A stretch of 64,000 nt of DNA, taken from positions 33,623-97,622 of the forward strand of contig JAJYYK010000009.1 in assembly GCA_021801025.1 (NCBI GenBank), given 5' to 3'. This DNA comes from Pseudomonadota bacterium (GTDB taxonomy: Bacteria > Pseudomonadota > Gammaproteobacteria > Burkholderiales > Sulfuriferulaceae). Both the position numbers and the translations under genes were made by a program. The stretch's first letter is position 1. Each line of letters begins with the position of its first letter. Shown one piece after another: positions 17,617 through 26,640 of this stretch. The notes beneath the pieces were generated by a model. That model was not told the DNA's origin. It saw nothing but the letters and a program-made list of their open reading frames with translations, and made no database searches.

Positions 17617-19008
17617 ATGCGCCTCGCAACAACCGGTCTGTTGCCGTTGTTCTTTTTATTCAGCCATTCGGTCACTGCCGCACCGCTGCCGCCTCAGTTT
17701 ATTCAGGCACTGCATCAGGCCGACATTTCACTTCGACATGTGGGTCTCATCGTCTGGCCGCTCAATGCGCCCGCCCCCAGCCTGACACTTAACCCCGACA
17801 ATGTATTTAACCCGGCTTCCACACTGAAGCTGGTCACCAGTTATGTTGCGCTGAATGTGCTCGGTCCCGCTTACACCTGGCAAACAGCCGTGTTAAACGA
17901 CGGTACGCTCCAAAATGGGGTGTTGAATGGCAACCTTTATCTGCGTGGTGATGGCGATCCAAGCCTCACAGACGAACGCTTATTTTTGCTGGTGCACCAA
18001 TTACGAGTAAGCGGCCTGAACCGCATCAATGGTAATTTAATTATCGACCAAAGCCAGTTTCAAACGGCACCCTCTGAAGCCGCATTCGACGATCACCCCT
18101 GGCGTGCCTACAACGCTTTGCCCGCTGCCACATTATACGATTACTCAGCCACTACCATCAGCTTACGCATCACAAACCAGCAGATTTTTCTTTCTGCTGA
18201 ACCCCTGCCGCCGCACACACAACTCATTAATCAAGTTGCCGCAGATCACTCACCCTGTGATGCCAATTGGCGCGATCATTTGCACACAGACTGGCGAGCA
18301 GGAAAATTAATGCTGAGTGGCACCTATTCTGCGCAATGCGGCACCAAGGAATTTGCGTTGACCGACAATGTGCCCAGCGCCCTGCTCGCGGGCGCTTTTC
18401 TGACAGATTGGTCAGAACAGGGGGGGCAATTTCATGGCATTTGGCACCAGGGCACTACGCCGGACAATGCACAATCACTGTTTGAATTCTCATCCTTACC
18501 ATTGACCAACGTGCTGTATAACATGAACAAATACAGCAACAACATCATGGCACGCAATGTATTTTTAAGCTTGGCGAACAACCGGCCTGCAGACATCGCA
18601 TCGGCCAATCAAACCGTGTTGCATTGGCTGTCCAGTCAAGGCCTTCATTTCCCTGAACTGGTAATGGACAATGGTGCCGGCCTGTCTCGCACGGCACGAA
18701 TTAGCGCACAGAACATGGCGATGTTGTTGCGCCATGCCGCCACAAGCCCGCTTTACCCTGAGTTGACCAGCAGTTTACCTATTTGGGGGGAAGATGGCAC
18801 GCTCAAAAAACGTCCGCATACCTGCGCAGTCACCGACAGCGCACACCTGAAAACCGGCACCCTGGACGGCGTCAAAACCTTGGCTGGATATGTGCACCGA
18901 CCAGATGGCACGACTGTTGTCGTCGTGCTGTTCATCAATGACGAACATGCTAACCAGGGTGCTATCGCTCAAGAAGCTTTACTCAACTGGATTAATGCGA
19001 CCCGCTGA
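17617..19008 (+). CDS. dacB: D-alanyl-D-alanine carboxypeptidase/endopeptidase (PBP4 type, S13)
   Basis: 463 residues. An N-terminal signal peptide (LLPLFFLFSHSVTAAP) directs it to the periplasm, where it trims and cuts peptidoglycan cross-links. The three S13 motifs are intact: SxxK in NPASTLKLV, SxN in KYSNNIMA, and KTG in LKTGTLDGV. The long insertion domain typical of class C low-mass PBPs lies between SxxK and SxN. The open frame begins upstream at 17419 inside the coq7 shadow; the ATG at 17617 gives the signal peptide directly. Confidence 0.94.
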   Translation: MRLATTGLLPLFFLFSHSVTAAPLPPQFIQALHQADISLRHVGLIVWPLNAPAPSLTLNPDNVFNPASTLKLVTSYVALNVLGPAYTWQTAVLNDGTLQNGVLNGNLYLRGDGDPSLTDERLFLLVHQLRVSGLNRINGNLIIDQSQFQTAPSEAAFDDHPWRAYNALPAATLYDYSATTISLRITNQQIFLSAEPLPPHTQLINQVAADHSPCDANWRDHLHTDWRAGKLMLSGTYSAQCGTKEFALTDNVPSALLAGAFLTDWSEQGGQFHGIWHQGTTPDNAQSLFEFSSLPLTNVLYNMNKYSNNIMARNVFLSLANNRPADIASANQTVLHWLSSQGLHFPELVMDNGAGLSRTARISAQNMAMLLRHAATSPLYPELTSSLPIWGEDGTLKKRPHTCAVTDSAHLKTGTLDGVKTLAGYVHRPDGTTVVVVLFINDEHANQGAIAQEALLNWINATR

Positions 19009-19022
19009 TCCCGGTTTTCACA

Positions 19023-19538
19023 TCATGACCCTTCCGGATATTTTGCGCCACCGCCGTACAAATAATGAGAAAACTGTGCATAATCACTGCTTACCGAACG
19101 GAATAAGCGATCCAGGCTCATGACGGCCTGTTCCACCAAATTAATGGCGATGTAAGCATGTTCAACCCGCATGCGCTTATACATGGCACGAGATAAACGC
19201 AACACTTGCGTGTCATTCGCACGGGTCACCATACGTACTGAGCGCGCACGCTTGTCAAAGAAAGACATCATGCCCAACATTTCACCCTCGCCACTGCGCA
19301 CAATTTCATATTCCGTCTGTCCGTCAGGAATCACGAGTGCGATTTCGCCTTTCACCACAAAATACAACTCATCGCCCACATCGCCCACATCGGAAATGAC
19401 ATCCCCATTATCAAAATGCAATACAGTCAAATAATGCAGCAAGATATTGACTTCCGCCACTGTCAGCGACTCGCACAGGTATTGCTGACTTAAAAACTGT
19501 GCCAAATCAGCATGCTGCCCCAATTGTGTCATGACCAT
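19023..19538 (-). CDS. Stand-alone cyclic nucleotide-binding-domain protein
   Basis: About 171 residues from the ATG at 19538 (a second ATG at 19532 is possible). One cNMP-binding domain: DGDVISDVGDVGDELYFVVKGEIALV, then GEMLGMMSFFDKRARSVRM in the place of the phosphate-binding cassette. The cassette Glu that contacts the ribose in CRP is replaced by Met, though the Arg remains, so cAMP may not be the ligand. No HTH or output domain follows, only a helical tail. It lies 13 bp after the phosphatase-like gene and is convergent with dacB. Confidence 0.8.
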   Translation of the reverse strand: MVMTQLGQHADLAQFLSQQYLCESLTVAEVNILLHYLTVLHFDNGDVISDVGDVGDELYFVVKGEIALVIPDGQTEYEIVRSGEGEMLGMMSFFDKRARSVRMVTRANDTQVLRLSRAMYKRMRVEHAYIAINLVEQAVMSLDRLFRSVSSDYAQFSHYLYGGGAKYPEGS

Positions 19539-19551
19539 CCTATTCCCTTTC

Positions 19552-19923
19552 TCAATCTTCCATTTGTGCCGCATTTTCCAACAAACGCATTCCACCGGCC
19601 ATACCCAGAATACGTGCACGCAACCGCTGGTGTAGCGACGCCTCATCTTCCCCATTCCGCTCAAACGGATAATGCCTGTGTTGGACCCTACTTGGCAATA
19701 GGGGTAAATCTGCCAAAGCGGCAGCGTCCAAAGTAACCAGCACATCCGCCCATGCCAAGTCTTCATCACTTAACACTTGCTGTTCCTTTTCACTCAAGGG
19801 TGCCATCCCACGTGCCTCCATCCACGACGATGCCAATTGATCCGTCCATTGCATGGCTAACTCCGCCAATCCGTCCGCATGTCCTGATAAAAACACAACC
19901 TGAGCCCGACGTTTATACCCCAT
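19552..19923 (-). CDS. Low-molecular-weight phosphatase/ArsC-fold protein lacking the catalytic loop
   Basis: 123 residues. The layout is that of LMW tyrosine phosphatases and ArsC-type arsenate reductases: first strand QVVFL, ADVLVTLDAAALADLP in place of the DxVITVxxxA strand, HYPFERN in place of the DP acid region, and the helix LHQRLRARILGM. The P-loop, normally CxGNSCRS, reads SGHADGLAE: the nucleophilic Cys is Ser and the Arg is Leu. Catalysis as a phosphatase or arsenate reductase is therefore unlikely. A binding or regulatory role is inference. Translated just before the cNMP-binding protein. Confidence 0.6.
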   Translation of the reverse strand: MGYKRRAQVVFLSGHADGLAELAMQWTDQLASSWMEARGMAPLSEKEQQVLSDEDLAWADVLVTLDAAALADLPLLPSRVQHRHYPFERNGEDEASLHQRLRARILGMAGGMRLLENAAQMED

Positions 19924-20047
19924 AACACCACCGCCACCAAAAAATAAAGACTATTCTATCTGAATTGTGTATCTCTGCGTTTGATTCTATCCATTCTTGC
20001 GGTAAGATTCGCCTTGGAACAAATCATTCATGAGCCCTTAAATTACT

Positions 20048-21055
20048 GTGCATCTTTTGCTTATTCCCCTGTTGCGTATTCTGTCCGATGGAAAGTTCCA
20101 TGCGGGCTCTGAGTTGGCACAAAATTTGGGGGTTTCACGGGCCACCGTGAGCAACGCCCTTAAAACGGCGGATACTTTATCCGTTTCCGTTTTCAAAGTA
20201 CGCGGGCGCGGCTACCAATTGCCCCACCCTCCCGAATGGCTGGATGCCGAAGCGGTGCGTCAACAACTTGGTTTACTTGCGCAGGATGTGCGGCTTGAAG
20301 TCGTTGACGCCATAGGCTCCACCAACTCTACCCTGCTGCGAGAAAGCACGACGCATTGCCATTGTCTGGCGGCAGAATACCAATACGCTGGGCGTGGACG
20401 ACGTGGACGCCACTGGTTCGCCACCTTGGGGGGGAGCTTAAGTTTTTCAATGCGCTGGCGATTTAATCAGGGTATGGGCGCACTGGCCGGGTTGAGCCTT
20501 GCAGTCGGTGTATCAGTACTGCGCACATTGCACCAGTTTGACTTGACTGAAATACAGCTCAAATGGCCTAACGACCTTTTGTGGCGTGAAAAAAAACTGG
20601 CTGGCATTCTGATAGAAGCCCAAGGTGACGCCAATGATTCATCCATAGCCGTCATCGGTATCGGCATTAACCTCCACATCCCAAATGAAACCCGTGAGCG
20701 CATTGATCAACCGATGACCGATCTTCAGGAAATCGCTGGCCACACGCTGCCCCGAAACATATTGTTAGGCACTTTGATTCAACAATTGGTGCTTGCACTA
20801 CAAGAGTTTGAGGCGCATGGTTTGATTCATCTCAGTCAAGAATGGAATGCAGCCCATGCGTATTCCGGACGATCACTGTGTGTTACGCTGGCCAACGGCA
20901 ACACACTCAACGGCAGTGCTGAGGGCATTAACCATCAGGGCGAACTGCTGCTCAAACAAGCCAACGGCGAGATCATCACCGTACACAGTGGAGAGGTTCA
21001 GTTGGCGCGCCCAGGCCAGAATTTTTCCGGGGATCGCCATGCTGCTGGCGCTTGA
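20048..21055 (+). CDS. birA: Biotin--[acetyl-CoA-carboxylase] ligase BirA
   Basis: 335 residues from a GTG start. The N-terminal winged helix (LAQNLGVSRATVSNALKT, about 24-41) suggests that it also represses biotin genes. The ligase core has the biotin-binding loop GRGRRGRHWF, SLSFSMRW, LKWPNDLLW and KLAGILIEA with the catalytic Lys. A C-terminal SH3-like domain follows. It attaches biotin to AccB through biotinyl-AMP. The last 17 bases overlap coaX, and the gene is divergent from the phosphatase-like gene. Confidence 0.95.
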   Translation: MHLLLIPLLRILSDGKFHAGSELAQNLGVSRATVSNALKTADTLSVSVFKVRGRGYQLPHPPEWLDAEAVRQQLGLLAQDVRLEVVDAIGSTNSTLLRESTTHCHCLAAEYQYAGRGRRGRHWFATLGGSLSFSMRWRFNQGMGALAGLSLAVGVSVLRTLHQFDLTEIQLKWPNDLLWREKKLAGILIEAQGDANDSSIAVIGIGINLHIPNETRERIDQPMTDLQEIAGHTLPRNILLGTLIQQLVLALQEFEAHGLIHLSQEWNAAHAYSGRSLCVTLANGNTLNGSAEGINHQGELLLKQANGEIITVHSGEVQLARPGQNFSGDRHAAGA

Positions 21056-21749
21056 TATTGGCAATACCCGCTTAAAGTGGGGGCTCCATGACGGCCGGGA
21101 CTGGTTGCAACGTAGCCACAATATCCATGACCTTGCTGCCGTTGCAGCCACATTAACGGCCCAGCCTGATCGTCTCATTGTCAGCAATGTCAGCAGCACA
21201 TTTCCCGATGAGGTCTGGTTGCAGCGATTCGGGCATTTGCCGCACAAAACTGTACACGCAACACATTCGCAGTGCGGCGTACACAACTCGTATCAACCCG
21301 CACAACAACTGGGCAGCGATCGCTGGGCCGCATTGATTGGGGCGCGCAACCTGGGCGCCGGTACCGCACTCATCATCAATGCAGGCACGGCGCTGACGGT
21401 TGATGCCCTGCACCAAGGAAAATTCATGGGCGGCACCATCACACCCGGTTATCGCCTGATGCGCGACGCGCTCGCACAACACACGCGCTTACCTCACGCC
21501 TACACCGCAGGCCCCGTCGTTCAATTCCCTCACACCACAGCAGAAGCCATCGACAATGGTTGTCTCAATGCACTGTTAGGCAGCATCGCCCGCATGCATA
21601 CGCATTTAGCGCAGCAGACCTCCATCCAACCCACACTATGGCTGTCTGGCGGCGATGCGCCACGCCTGGCACCTCACCTCAACGCCCGCCTGGAAGAGCA
21701 TCTCGTACTGCATGGGCTTTATTGCATCGCACAGGAGCTATTTAATTGA
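21039..21749 (+). CDS. coaX: Type III pantothenate kinase
   Basis: About 236 residues of the ASKHA fold. It phosphorylates pantothenate, the first committed step to coenzyme A; type III enzymes are not inhibited by CoA. Landmarks are LALDIGNTRLKWGL (phosphate 1 motif), GSDRWAALIGAR, NAGTALTVDAL (phosphate 2) and FMGGTITPG. The frame opens at 20847 inside birA, but the ATG at 21039 matches the family N-terminus. birA-coaX-SPOR is a typical betaproteobacterial order. Confidence 0.95.
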   Translation: MLLALDIGNTRLKWGLHDGRDWLQRSHNIHDLAAVAATLTAQPDRLIVSNVSSTFPDEVWLQRFGHLPHKTVHATHSQCGVHNSYQPAQQLGSDRWAALIGARNLGAGTALIINAGTALTVDALHQGKFMGGTITPGYRLMRDALAQHTRLPHAYTAGPVVQFPHTTAEAIDNGCLNALLGSIARMHTHLAQQTSIQPTLWLSGGDAPRLAPHLNARLEEHLVLHGLYCIAQELFN

Positions 21750-22510
21750 AACTGTTTGTCATCATACTCATACTCGTCAATGCGATTTTCCTGGCCTGGA
21801 CAATTTCGCAACACGCTGCACCACAATCTGTCCCCAGTGAATACCATCCTGACCGCATTCAATTGATCAGTCAATCGTTACCCCCGACCTCGGTCGCCCA
21901 ACCCACACCCGCGTCACTCGCTTTGGTACAGGGTCAGGCTTTACAACACGACGTCGCGCCGGTAAAAGACAATCCAGTCACTTCAAACAATTCTGCAATC
22001 AAAACCGCTGTTACGTCACAAGCGCCGGATAAAACAACAGCCCCCTTGGCACCTGCCTGCTTTGCATGGGGGCCTATTGATGCGGCACATCTTGTCGATG
22101 CCCAAACGCAACTGAATCAACTCCACCTCGGTGAGCGGATGCTTTCGAATGACGACAGCGCTGCAAAAGGACCCTTTTGGGTTTATTATCCGCCCCTGGC
22201 TAACAAACAGGCAGCGGATGCCGAATTGGCTGTGCTAAAAAACCAGGGCATTCAGGACATCGCGATCGTGCGCAACGGCCCGTGGCAAAACGCTTTATCC
22301 ATGGGTTTATATGGGAAAGCGTCCGGCGCACAACAACGCCTGAACCAGCTCAAAAAAATGGGACTTAACGGACAAATCGAAGCCTTTAAGAGTCCTGACC
22401 GCCAATTTTTATTCATTAAATTAAACCCAACAGAACAAACCGCTGTTGCAGCGATTACCCATCACTTCACGATATCCGCCATGCAAGCCGTACCATGCCC
22501 AACACCCTAA
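21746..22510 (+). CDS. SPOR-domain membrane protein
   Basis: 254 residues from a TTG start, with AGGAG 8 bp upstream and the TTG overlapping the coaX stop (TTGA). An N-terminal membrane anchor (FVIILILVNAIFLAWTI) is followed by a Pro/Ala/Thr-rich linker and a C-terminal SPOR-like repeat region (FWVYYPPLANKQAADAELAVLKNQG, MGLYGKASGAQQRLNQLKKMG). SPOR domains bind denuded glycan strands at the septum. The role in this position, after coaX, is widespread but unproven. Confidence 0.82.
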   Translation: MKLFVIILILVNAIFLAWTISQHAAPQSVPSEYHPDRIQLISQSLPPTSVAQPTPASLALVQGQALQHDVAPVKDNPVTSNNSAIKTAVTSQAPDKTTAPLAPACFAWGPIDAAHLVDAQTQLNQLHLGERMLSNDDSAAKGPFWVYYPPLANKQAADAELAVLKNQGIQDIAIVRNGPWQNALSMGLYGKASGAQQRLNQLKKMGLNGQIEAFKSPDRQFLFIKLNPTEQTAVAAITHHFTISAMQAVPCPTP

Positions 22511-22660
22511 TGAACATGACGGCGTTGCCGCCCAAAATGATGAAACAGCACAGTCGCTCGTCCGTTTTCCCTCACGCCTTACGCTCTCCTTTCAGGGGGA
22601 AAGCCGGACAGTCTCGCTTCGCAAGTTTCAAGCTAAAGCATTTACGCCAATATTTAAAAA

Positions 22661-23491
22661 ATGCCTGAATTACCTGAAGTCGAAACCACTCGTCGCGGGC
22701 TCATGCCGCATGCCGTCCGACATGTCATTACCAAAGTCGTGGTACGCAACCCCAGGCTGCGTTGGCCGGTAGATAAACTGGTTTCCAGCGCGCCTTGTGG
22801 TCAAACCATTCTTCAACTTGATCGTCGCGGAAAATATTTGATTCTGGTCTGCGAAAATGGCAGCCTGATTGTACATTTGGGCATGTCAGGAAGTCTGCGC
22901 ATCGTCTCTGCCAACATGCCAGCCAATCCTCACGAACACCTGGATATCGTCCTGGACAATCATATGGCACTGCGTTTACGGGATCCGCGTCGTTTCGGTG
23001 CAGTATTGTGGCACACAGGAGATAGCCTTGATCACCCGTTGCTCGCCAAATTAGGCATTGAACCGCTCTCTACAGGCTTTGATGCAGACTATTTATATCA
23101 CCTCACTCGCTGTCGTACCGCCATCAAATCGCTGTTGATGGATAGCCGCCGCATTGCCGGTATCGGGAATATTTACGCCAATGAAGCCTTGTTTTACGCT
23201 GGCCTGCACCCGGAAACAAGTGCACAACACCTCACCCCGGAAATAGCCTTGCGTTTGGTGTCAAGCATACGTGATACGCTCACTCGTGCCATTGCTGCCG
23301 GTGGCAGCAGCCTGCGTGATTTTGTGGGCAGCGAGGGGCAACCCGGTTATTTTCAGCAACAGTATGCTGTTTATGGCCGAACAGGACTGCCTTGTCTGTA
23401 CTGCGGTCACCTCATACAACATATCAAACAATCCCAACGAAGTAGCTTTTTTTGTCCAAAGTGCCAAGAAATTCAGCGACAAACTGTTTAA
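22661..23491 (+). CDS. mutM: Formamidopyrimidine-DNA glycosylase MutM
   Basis: 276 residues. A bifunctional glycosylase/AP-lyase that removes 8-oxoguanine and formamidopyrimidines. It starts MPELPEVETTRRG with the catalytic Pro2 and Glu3, has the lysine region DRRGKYL, the helix-two-turn-helix block GIGNIYANEALF, and a C-terminal zinc finger whose four Cys are in CLYCG and CPKC. Full length. About 150 bp before the start contain nothing recognisable. Confidence 0.97.
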   Translation: MPELPEVETTRRGLMPHAVRHVITKVVVRNPRLRWPVDKLVSSAPCGQTILQLDRRGKYLILVCENGSLIVHLGMSGSLRIVSANMPANPHEHLDIVLDNHMALRLRDPRRFGAVLWHTGDSLDHPLLAKLGIEPLSTGFDADYLYHLTRCRTAIKSLLMDSRRIAGIGNIYANEALFYAGLHPETSAQHLTPEIALRLVSSIRDTLTRAIAAGGSSLRDFVGSEGQPGYFQQQYAVYGRTGLPCLYCGHLIQHIKQSQRSSFFCPKCQEIQRQTV

Positions 23492-23572
23492 TTTGCAGTA
23501 TAGTTTTTACCAAGCTGGTGCGCGCTCTACTTATGGCCTCCTTGCGCGCCGCTGATTTCCAGGAGCAACGCC

Positions 23573-25522
23573 ATGTCTGACACCCATCTCAGCAAGCATT
23601 TTAAACAGTACACCCATTGGCGTGAAAACCTGCTACTGAATATCAATCGCTACCACACCTGGTTGAGCGACGAGGAGATCAGTGACTGGCAAATCGATGT
23701 GCGACTGCAACACCTGAAAGAACGGTTGTCTGAAGACAAACTCAATCTGGCATTTGTGGCTGAATTTTCCCGAGGGAAATCAGAACTGATTAACGCGATT
23801 TTTTTCGCCGATTACAAAAGACGTTTATTGCCATCCACGGCAGGACGCACCACCATGTGCCCCACGGAACTGCTTTACGACCCTGATCGCCCCCCATCGA
23901 TTCAATTACTTCCCATCACCACGCGCAGCACGTCCACGACAATTGCAGAATATAAACGTTATCCTGACGAATGGGTAACATTACCGCTGGACACGGACTC
24001 CGCTGAAGCCATGTCGGAAGCACTGGGCAAAGTCAGTGAAACCGAACAGGCGAGCCAGGTTGATGCCGCGCAGTACGGACTGTATTTCCCTGATGAATCT
24101 GGTGCGCCACCTCACCCGGATGAATGGGTAGAAATTCCACGATGGCGACATGCTGTTATCAACTTTCCACATCCGCTGTTAAAACAGGGGTTGGTTATTC
24201 TTGACACGCCGGGCCTCAATGCCATCGGCACCGAACCTGAACTGACCTTAAATTTACTGCCTAACGCGCATGCCATTATCTTCATGCTGGCTGCGGACAC
24301 TGGCGTCACCAAATCCGATATTGATATCTGGCGGAATCATATCTCCACGATGCAAAATACCCACCGTGGTCATTTGGTGGTACTCAATAAAATTGATGGT
24401 TTGTGGGATGAGCTCAAAACCACTGAAGAAATCGCTGCCGAAATTGACAAACAGGTGTCCAGCACAGCCAGCATGCTTGGCTTGCAGGCCGACCAGATTT
24501 ACCCTGTTTCTGCACAAAAAGCGCTGTTGGCAAAAATTTCTGATGATGATGAATTACTCATAAAAAGCGGGTTGCCTCAACTCGAAGCGGCTTTGAGCGA
24601 ACAGCTCATCCCATCCAAGCTGGATATTGTTCGCGACAACACGGCTTCCGAAATCAACGATCTGATCTCCAATACACATGAATTGCTCAACGCCAGAATG
24701 AAGGGGGTCAATGAACAACTGGCTGAGCTCACCGGTCTGCGTGGCAAAAATGAAGAAGTCGTGCAGCACATGATGACTAAAATCGAAGAGGAAAAATCCA
24801 AATTTGAACGCGGTTTGCAGCAGTTTTATGCCTTGCGCAGCGTGTTTTCGAACCAGTCCAGCCAACTGTTCAGTCACCTCGGTATGGAGCACATCAAACA
24901 GGAAGTACGTCAGACTCGCGTTGCCATGGAAAAAAGCAAATTCTCCACCGGCCTTCAACATGCAATGAATAGTTTTTTCAGTGAGGCGAAACAGAATTTT
25001 GTACAGGCTTCAGAGGCCATTGCTGAGATTACGTTGATGATGACGGCCATGTACACAAAATTCCAGCAGGAGCATGGCTTAACTGAAACAACTCCCCCTT
25101 TGTATTCCACCTTTAAATACACAAAAGAAATGAAAAGACTGGAACAAACTTACAACCAACACTTTAATACCCTGTACAACTTACTCACTCAGGAACAATA
25201 TACCCTGACAACGAAATTTTTCGAAACGATGGCCAGTCGCGTCATCACCCTGTATGAAGTTGCCAACCGCGAAGCTGACAGCTGGCTCAAAGCAGTGATG
25301 TCACCCATGGAAACACAGGTGCGTGAGCATCAAATGCAGCTGCGACGGCGGCTAGAAAGCGTTAAACGCATTCATCAAGCCACCGACACACTTGAAGACC
25401 GTATTGCCGAATTGCAAGAAATTAAAAACAACATCAATAAACAGATCAGTGAACTCACTTTGATCAAAAATGAAATCGAACAAGCGTTACGGCCCGAAAT
25501 GTCTTTGGCTCAGGCTGCTTAG
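23573..25522 (+). CDS. Dynamin-like GTPase
   Basis: 649 residues. The GTPase domain occupies about the first 300: P-loop variant AEFSRGKSELINA near residue 64, a T-containing switch I (AGRTTMCPTELLY), G3 in LVILDTPGLNA, and G4 in VVLNKIDGLWD. The rest is long alpha-helical and coiled-coil rich, as in bacterial dynamin-like proteins that remodel or repair membranes, but a clear membrane paddle is not visible. It is not paired with a second dynamin gene. An HDOD gene follows about 200 bp later. GGAGC lies upstream of the ATG. Confidence 0.88.
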   Translation: MSDTHLSKHFKQYTHWRENLLLNINRYHTWLSDEEISDWQIDVRLQHLKERLSEDKLNLAFVAEFSRGKSELINAIFFADYKRRLLPSTAGRTTMCPTELLYDPDRPPSIQLLPITTRSTSTTIAEYKRYPDEWVTLPLDTDSAEAMSEALGKVSETEQASQVDAAQYGLYFPDESGAPPHPDEWVEIPRWRHAVINFPHPLLKQGLVILDTPGLNAIGTEPELTLNLLPNAHAIIFMLAADTGVTKSDIDIWRNHISTMQNTHRGHLVVLNKIDGLWDELKTTEEIAAEIDKQVSSTASMLGLQADQIYPVSAQKALLAKISDDDELLIKSGLPQLEAALSEQLIPSKLDIVRDNTASEINDLISNTHELLNARMKGVNEQLAELTGLRGKNEEVVQHMMTKIEEEKSKFERGLQQFYALRSVFSNQSSQLFSHLGMEHIKQEVRQTRVAMEKSKFSTGLQHAMNSFFSEAKQNFVQASEAIAEITLMMTAMYTKFQQEHGLTETTPPLYSTFKYTKEMKRLEQTYNQHFNTLYNLLTQEQYTLTTKFFETMASRVITLYEVANREADSWLKAVMSPMETQVREHQMQLRRRLESVKRIHQATDTLEDRIAELQEIKNNINKQISELTLIKNEIEQALRPEMSLAQAA

Positions 25523-25724
25523 GATAAACACAAAATTTGAAATATACGATGCAATATTAAGGCCCTGTTTACCATGCTCAAAGCCAACAGCTTGGCGTCC
25601 ATAGCGAGGTAAAGTGATACACTAGAAAACCATCTGCTTGCTTGAATAGTACAACCAACAAATTGTTGTCTTAAAAATAATGATATGCGTCCAGCGAACG
25701 TATACACTGCATCAGGAGGTGACG

Positions 25725-26567
25725 ATGGTTGAATCATCATTAGATTTGGATGGCTGGATAGCATTTTTCAAAACAGCCGGGATTCCCATACTAAAACGAA
25801 CCGCACGCGAACTGGGGCGTTTGGATATGGAAGCCGATGAGTTAAGTGCGCGTGGCGTGACGGACATTATTAGCGCAGATCCATTGATGGTCGTGGCATT
25901 ATTGCGTTATTTACAACACCATAAACACAGCAGTCAGCAATCTGAAGTCATACAAATTGAGCAGGCATTGATGATGCTCGGCATTCCCACAGTGGTTGCC
26001 AAAGTACAACCCTCCCTGATCATTGAAGACCTTTTGCGAGGCCAGACCCTTGCATTGGTGGGGGCGTTGCAAACGATACGCCGCGCAACCCGCGCTGCTT
26101 ATTATGCCCGTGATTGGTCGGTGCGGTTAAAAGACACCCATTTTGACGAAGTTCACATCGTGGCACTCCTGCATAATTTTGCCGAGATACTGATGTGGTG
26201 CTATGCGCCGCAACTTATGCTACAAGTACGTGAATTGCAATTAAAAGACAGTGATTTGCGTCATCGCACAGCACAACAGGCGGTACTGGGCTTCAAATTG
26301 TCTGATTTGCAATTCGCATTGGCTAAGTCATGGGTACTGCCGGAGATGTTGATCAGCTTTATGGAAAAAAATAATGCGCAACAACGCAAAATGCAAATTA
26401 TTGTATTAGCTACCAATTTGGCCCGCCATTCTGCAAACAACTGGGACAATGCAGCGTTGCCCGATGATTATCTCGCGATCGGTGAATTATTACATCTGCC
26501 CGCTGCTGAAGTGAAAGCCATCGTCGCCCCAACAGACTTGGATGATGAGGTCGCCCCAATTGAGTGA
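25725..26567 (+). CDS. HDOD-domain protein
   Basis: About 280 residues with a textbook ribosome site AGGAGGTGAC before the ATG. The N-terminal FFKTAGIPILKRTARELGRL and the ISADPLMVVALLRYLQ block are HDOD-like; the HD metal-binding residues are largely absent, as is usual for HDOD. These proteins act in signalling and often lack enzymatic activity. The middle has an HDOD helix QALMMLGIPTVVAKV. No GGDEF, EAL or receiver domain is attached, so the partner is unknown. Confidence 0.85.
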   Translation: MVESSLDLDGWIAFFKTAGIPILKRTARELGRLDMEADELSARGVTDIISADPLMVVALLRYLQHHKHSSQQSEVIQIEQALMMLGIPTVVAKVQPSLIIEDLLRGQTLALVGALQTIRRATRAAYYARDWSVRLKDTHFDEVHIVALLHNFAEILMWCYAPQLMLQVRELQLKDSDLRHRTAQQAVLGFKLSDLQFALAKSWVLPEMLISFMEKNNAQQRKMQIIVLATNLARHSANNWDNAALPDDYLAIGELLHLPAAEVKAIVAPTDLDDEVAPIE

Positions 26568-26604
26568 ACAACAAAAAGTAAAACAGGCTTTTGTTGTATA
26601 ACAT

Positions 26605-26639
26605 TATCCTGGAAATGGCCGACTGCCGTTTCCAGGATA
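26605..26639. terminator. Strong inverted repeat between convergent HDOD and pyrC' genes
   Basis: TATCCTGGAAA (26605-26615) pairs with TTTCCAGGATA (26629-26639), and the interior adds GGC/GCC pairs around a short loop. It touches the pyrC' stop and lies between convergent genes, so termination is the likely role. No clean T-run follows on either strand. Confidence 0.55.
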
Positions 26640-26640
26640 G

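Noticed and set aside
25519..25764. 81-codon minus-strand frame between the dynamin-like and HDOD genes
   Set aside because: Overlaps the strong HDOD ribosome site and start; no supporting signal.
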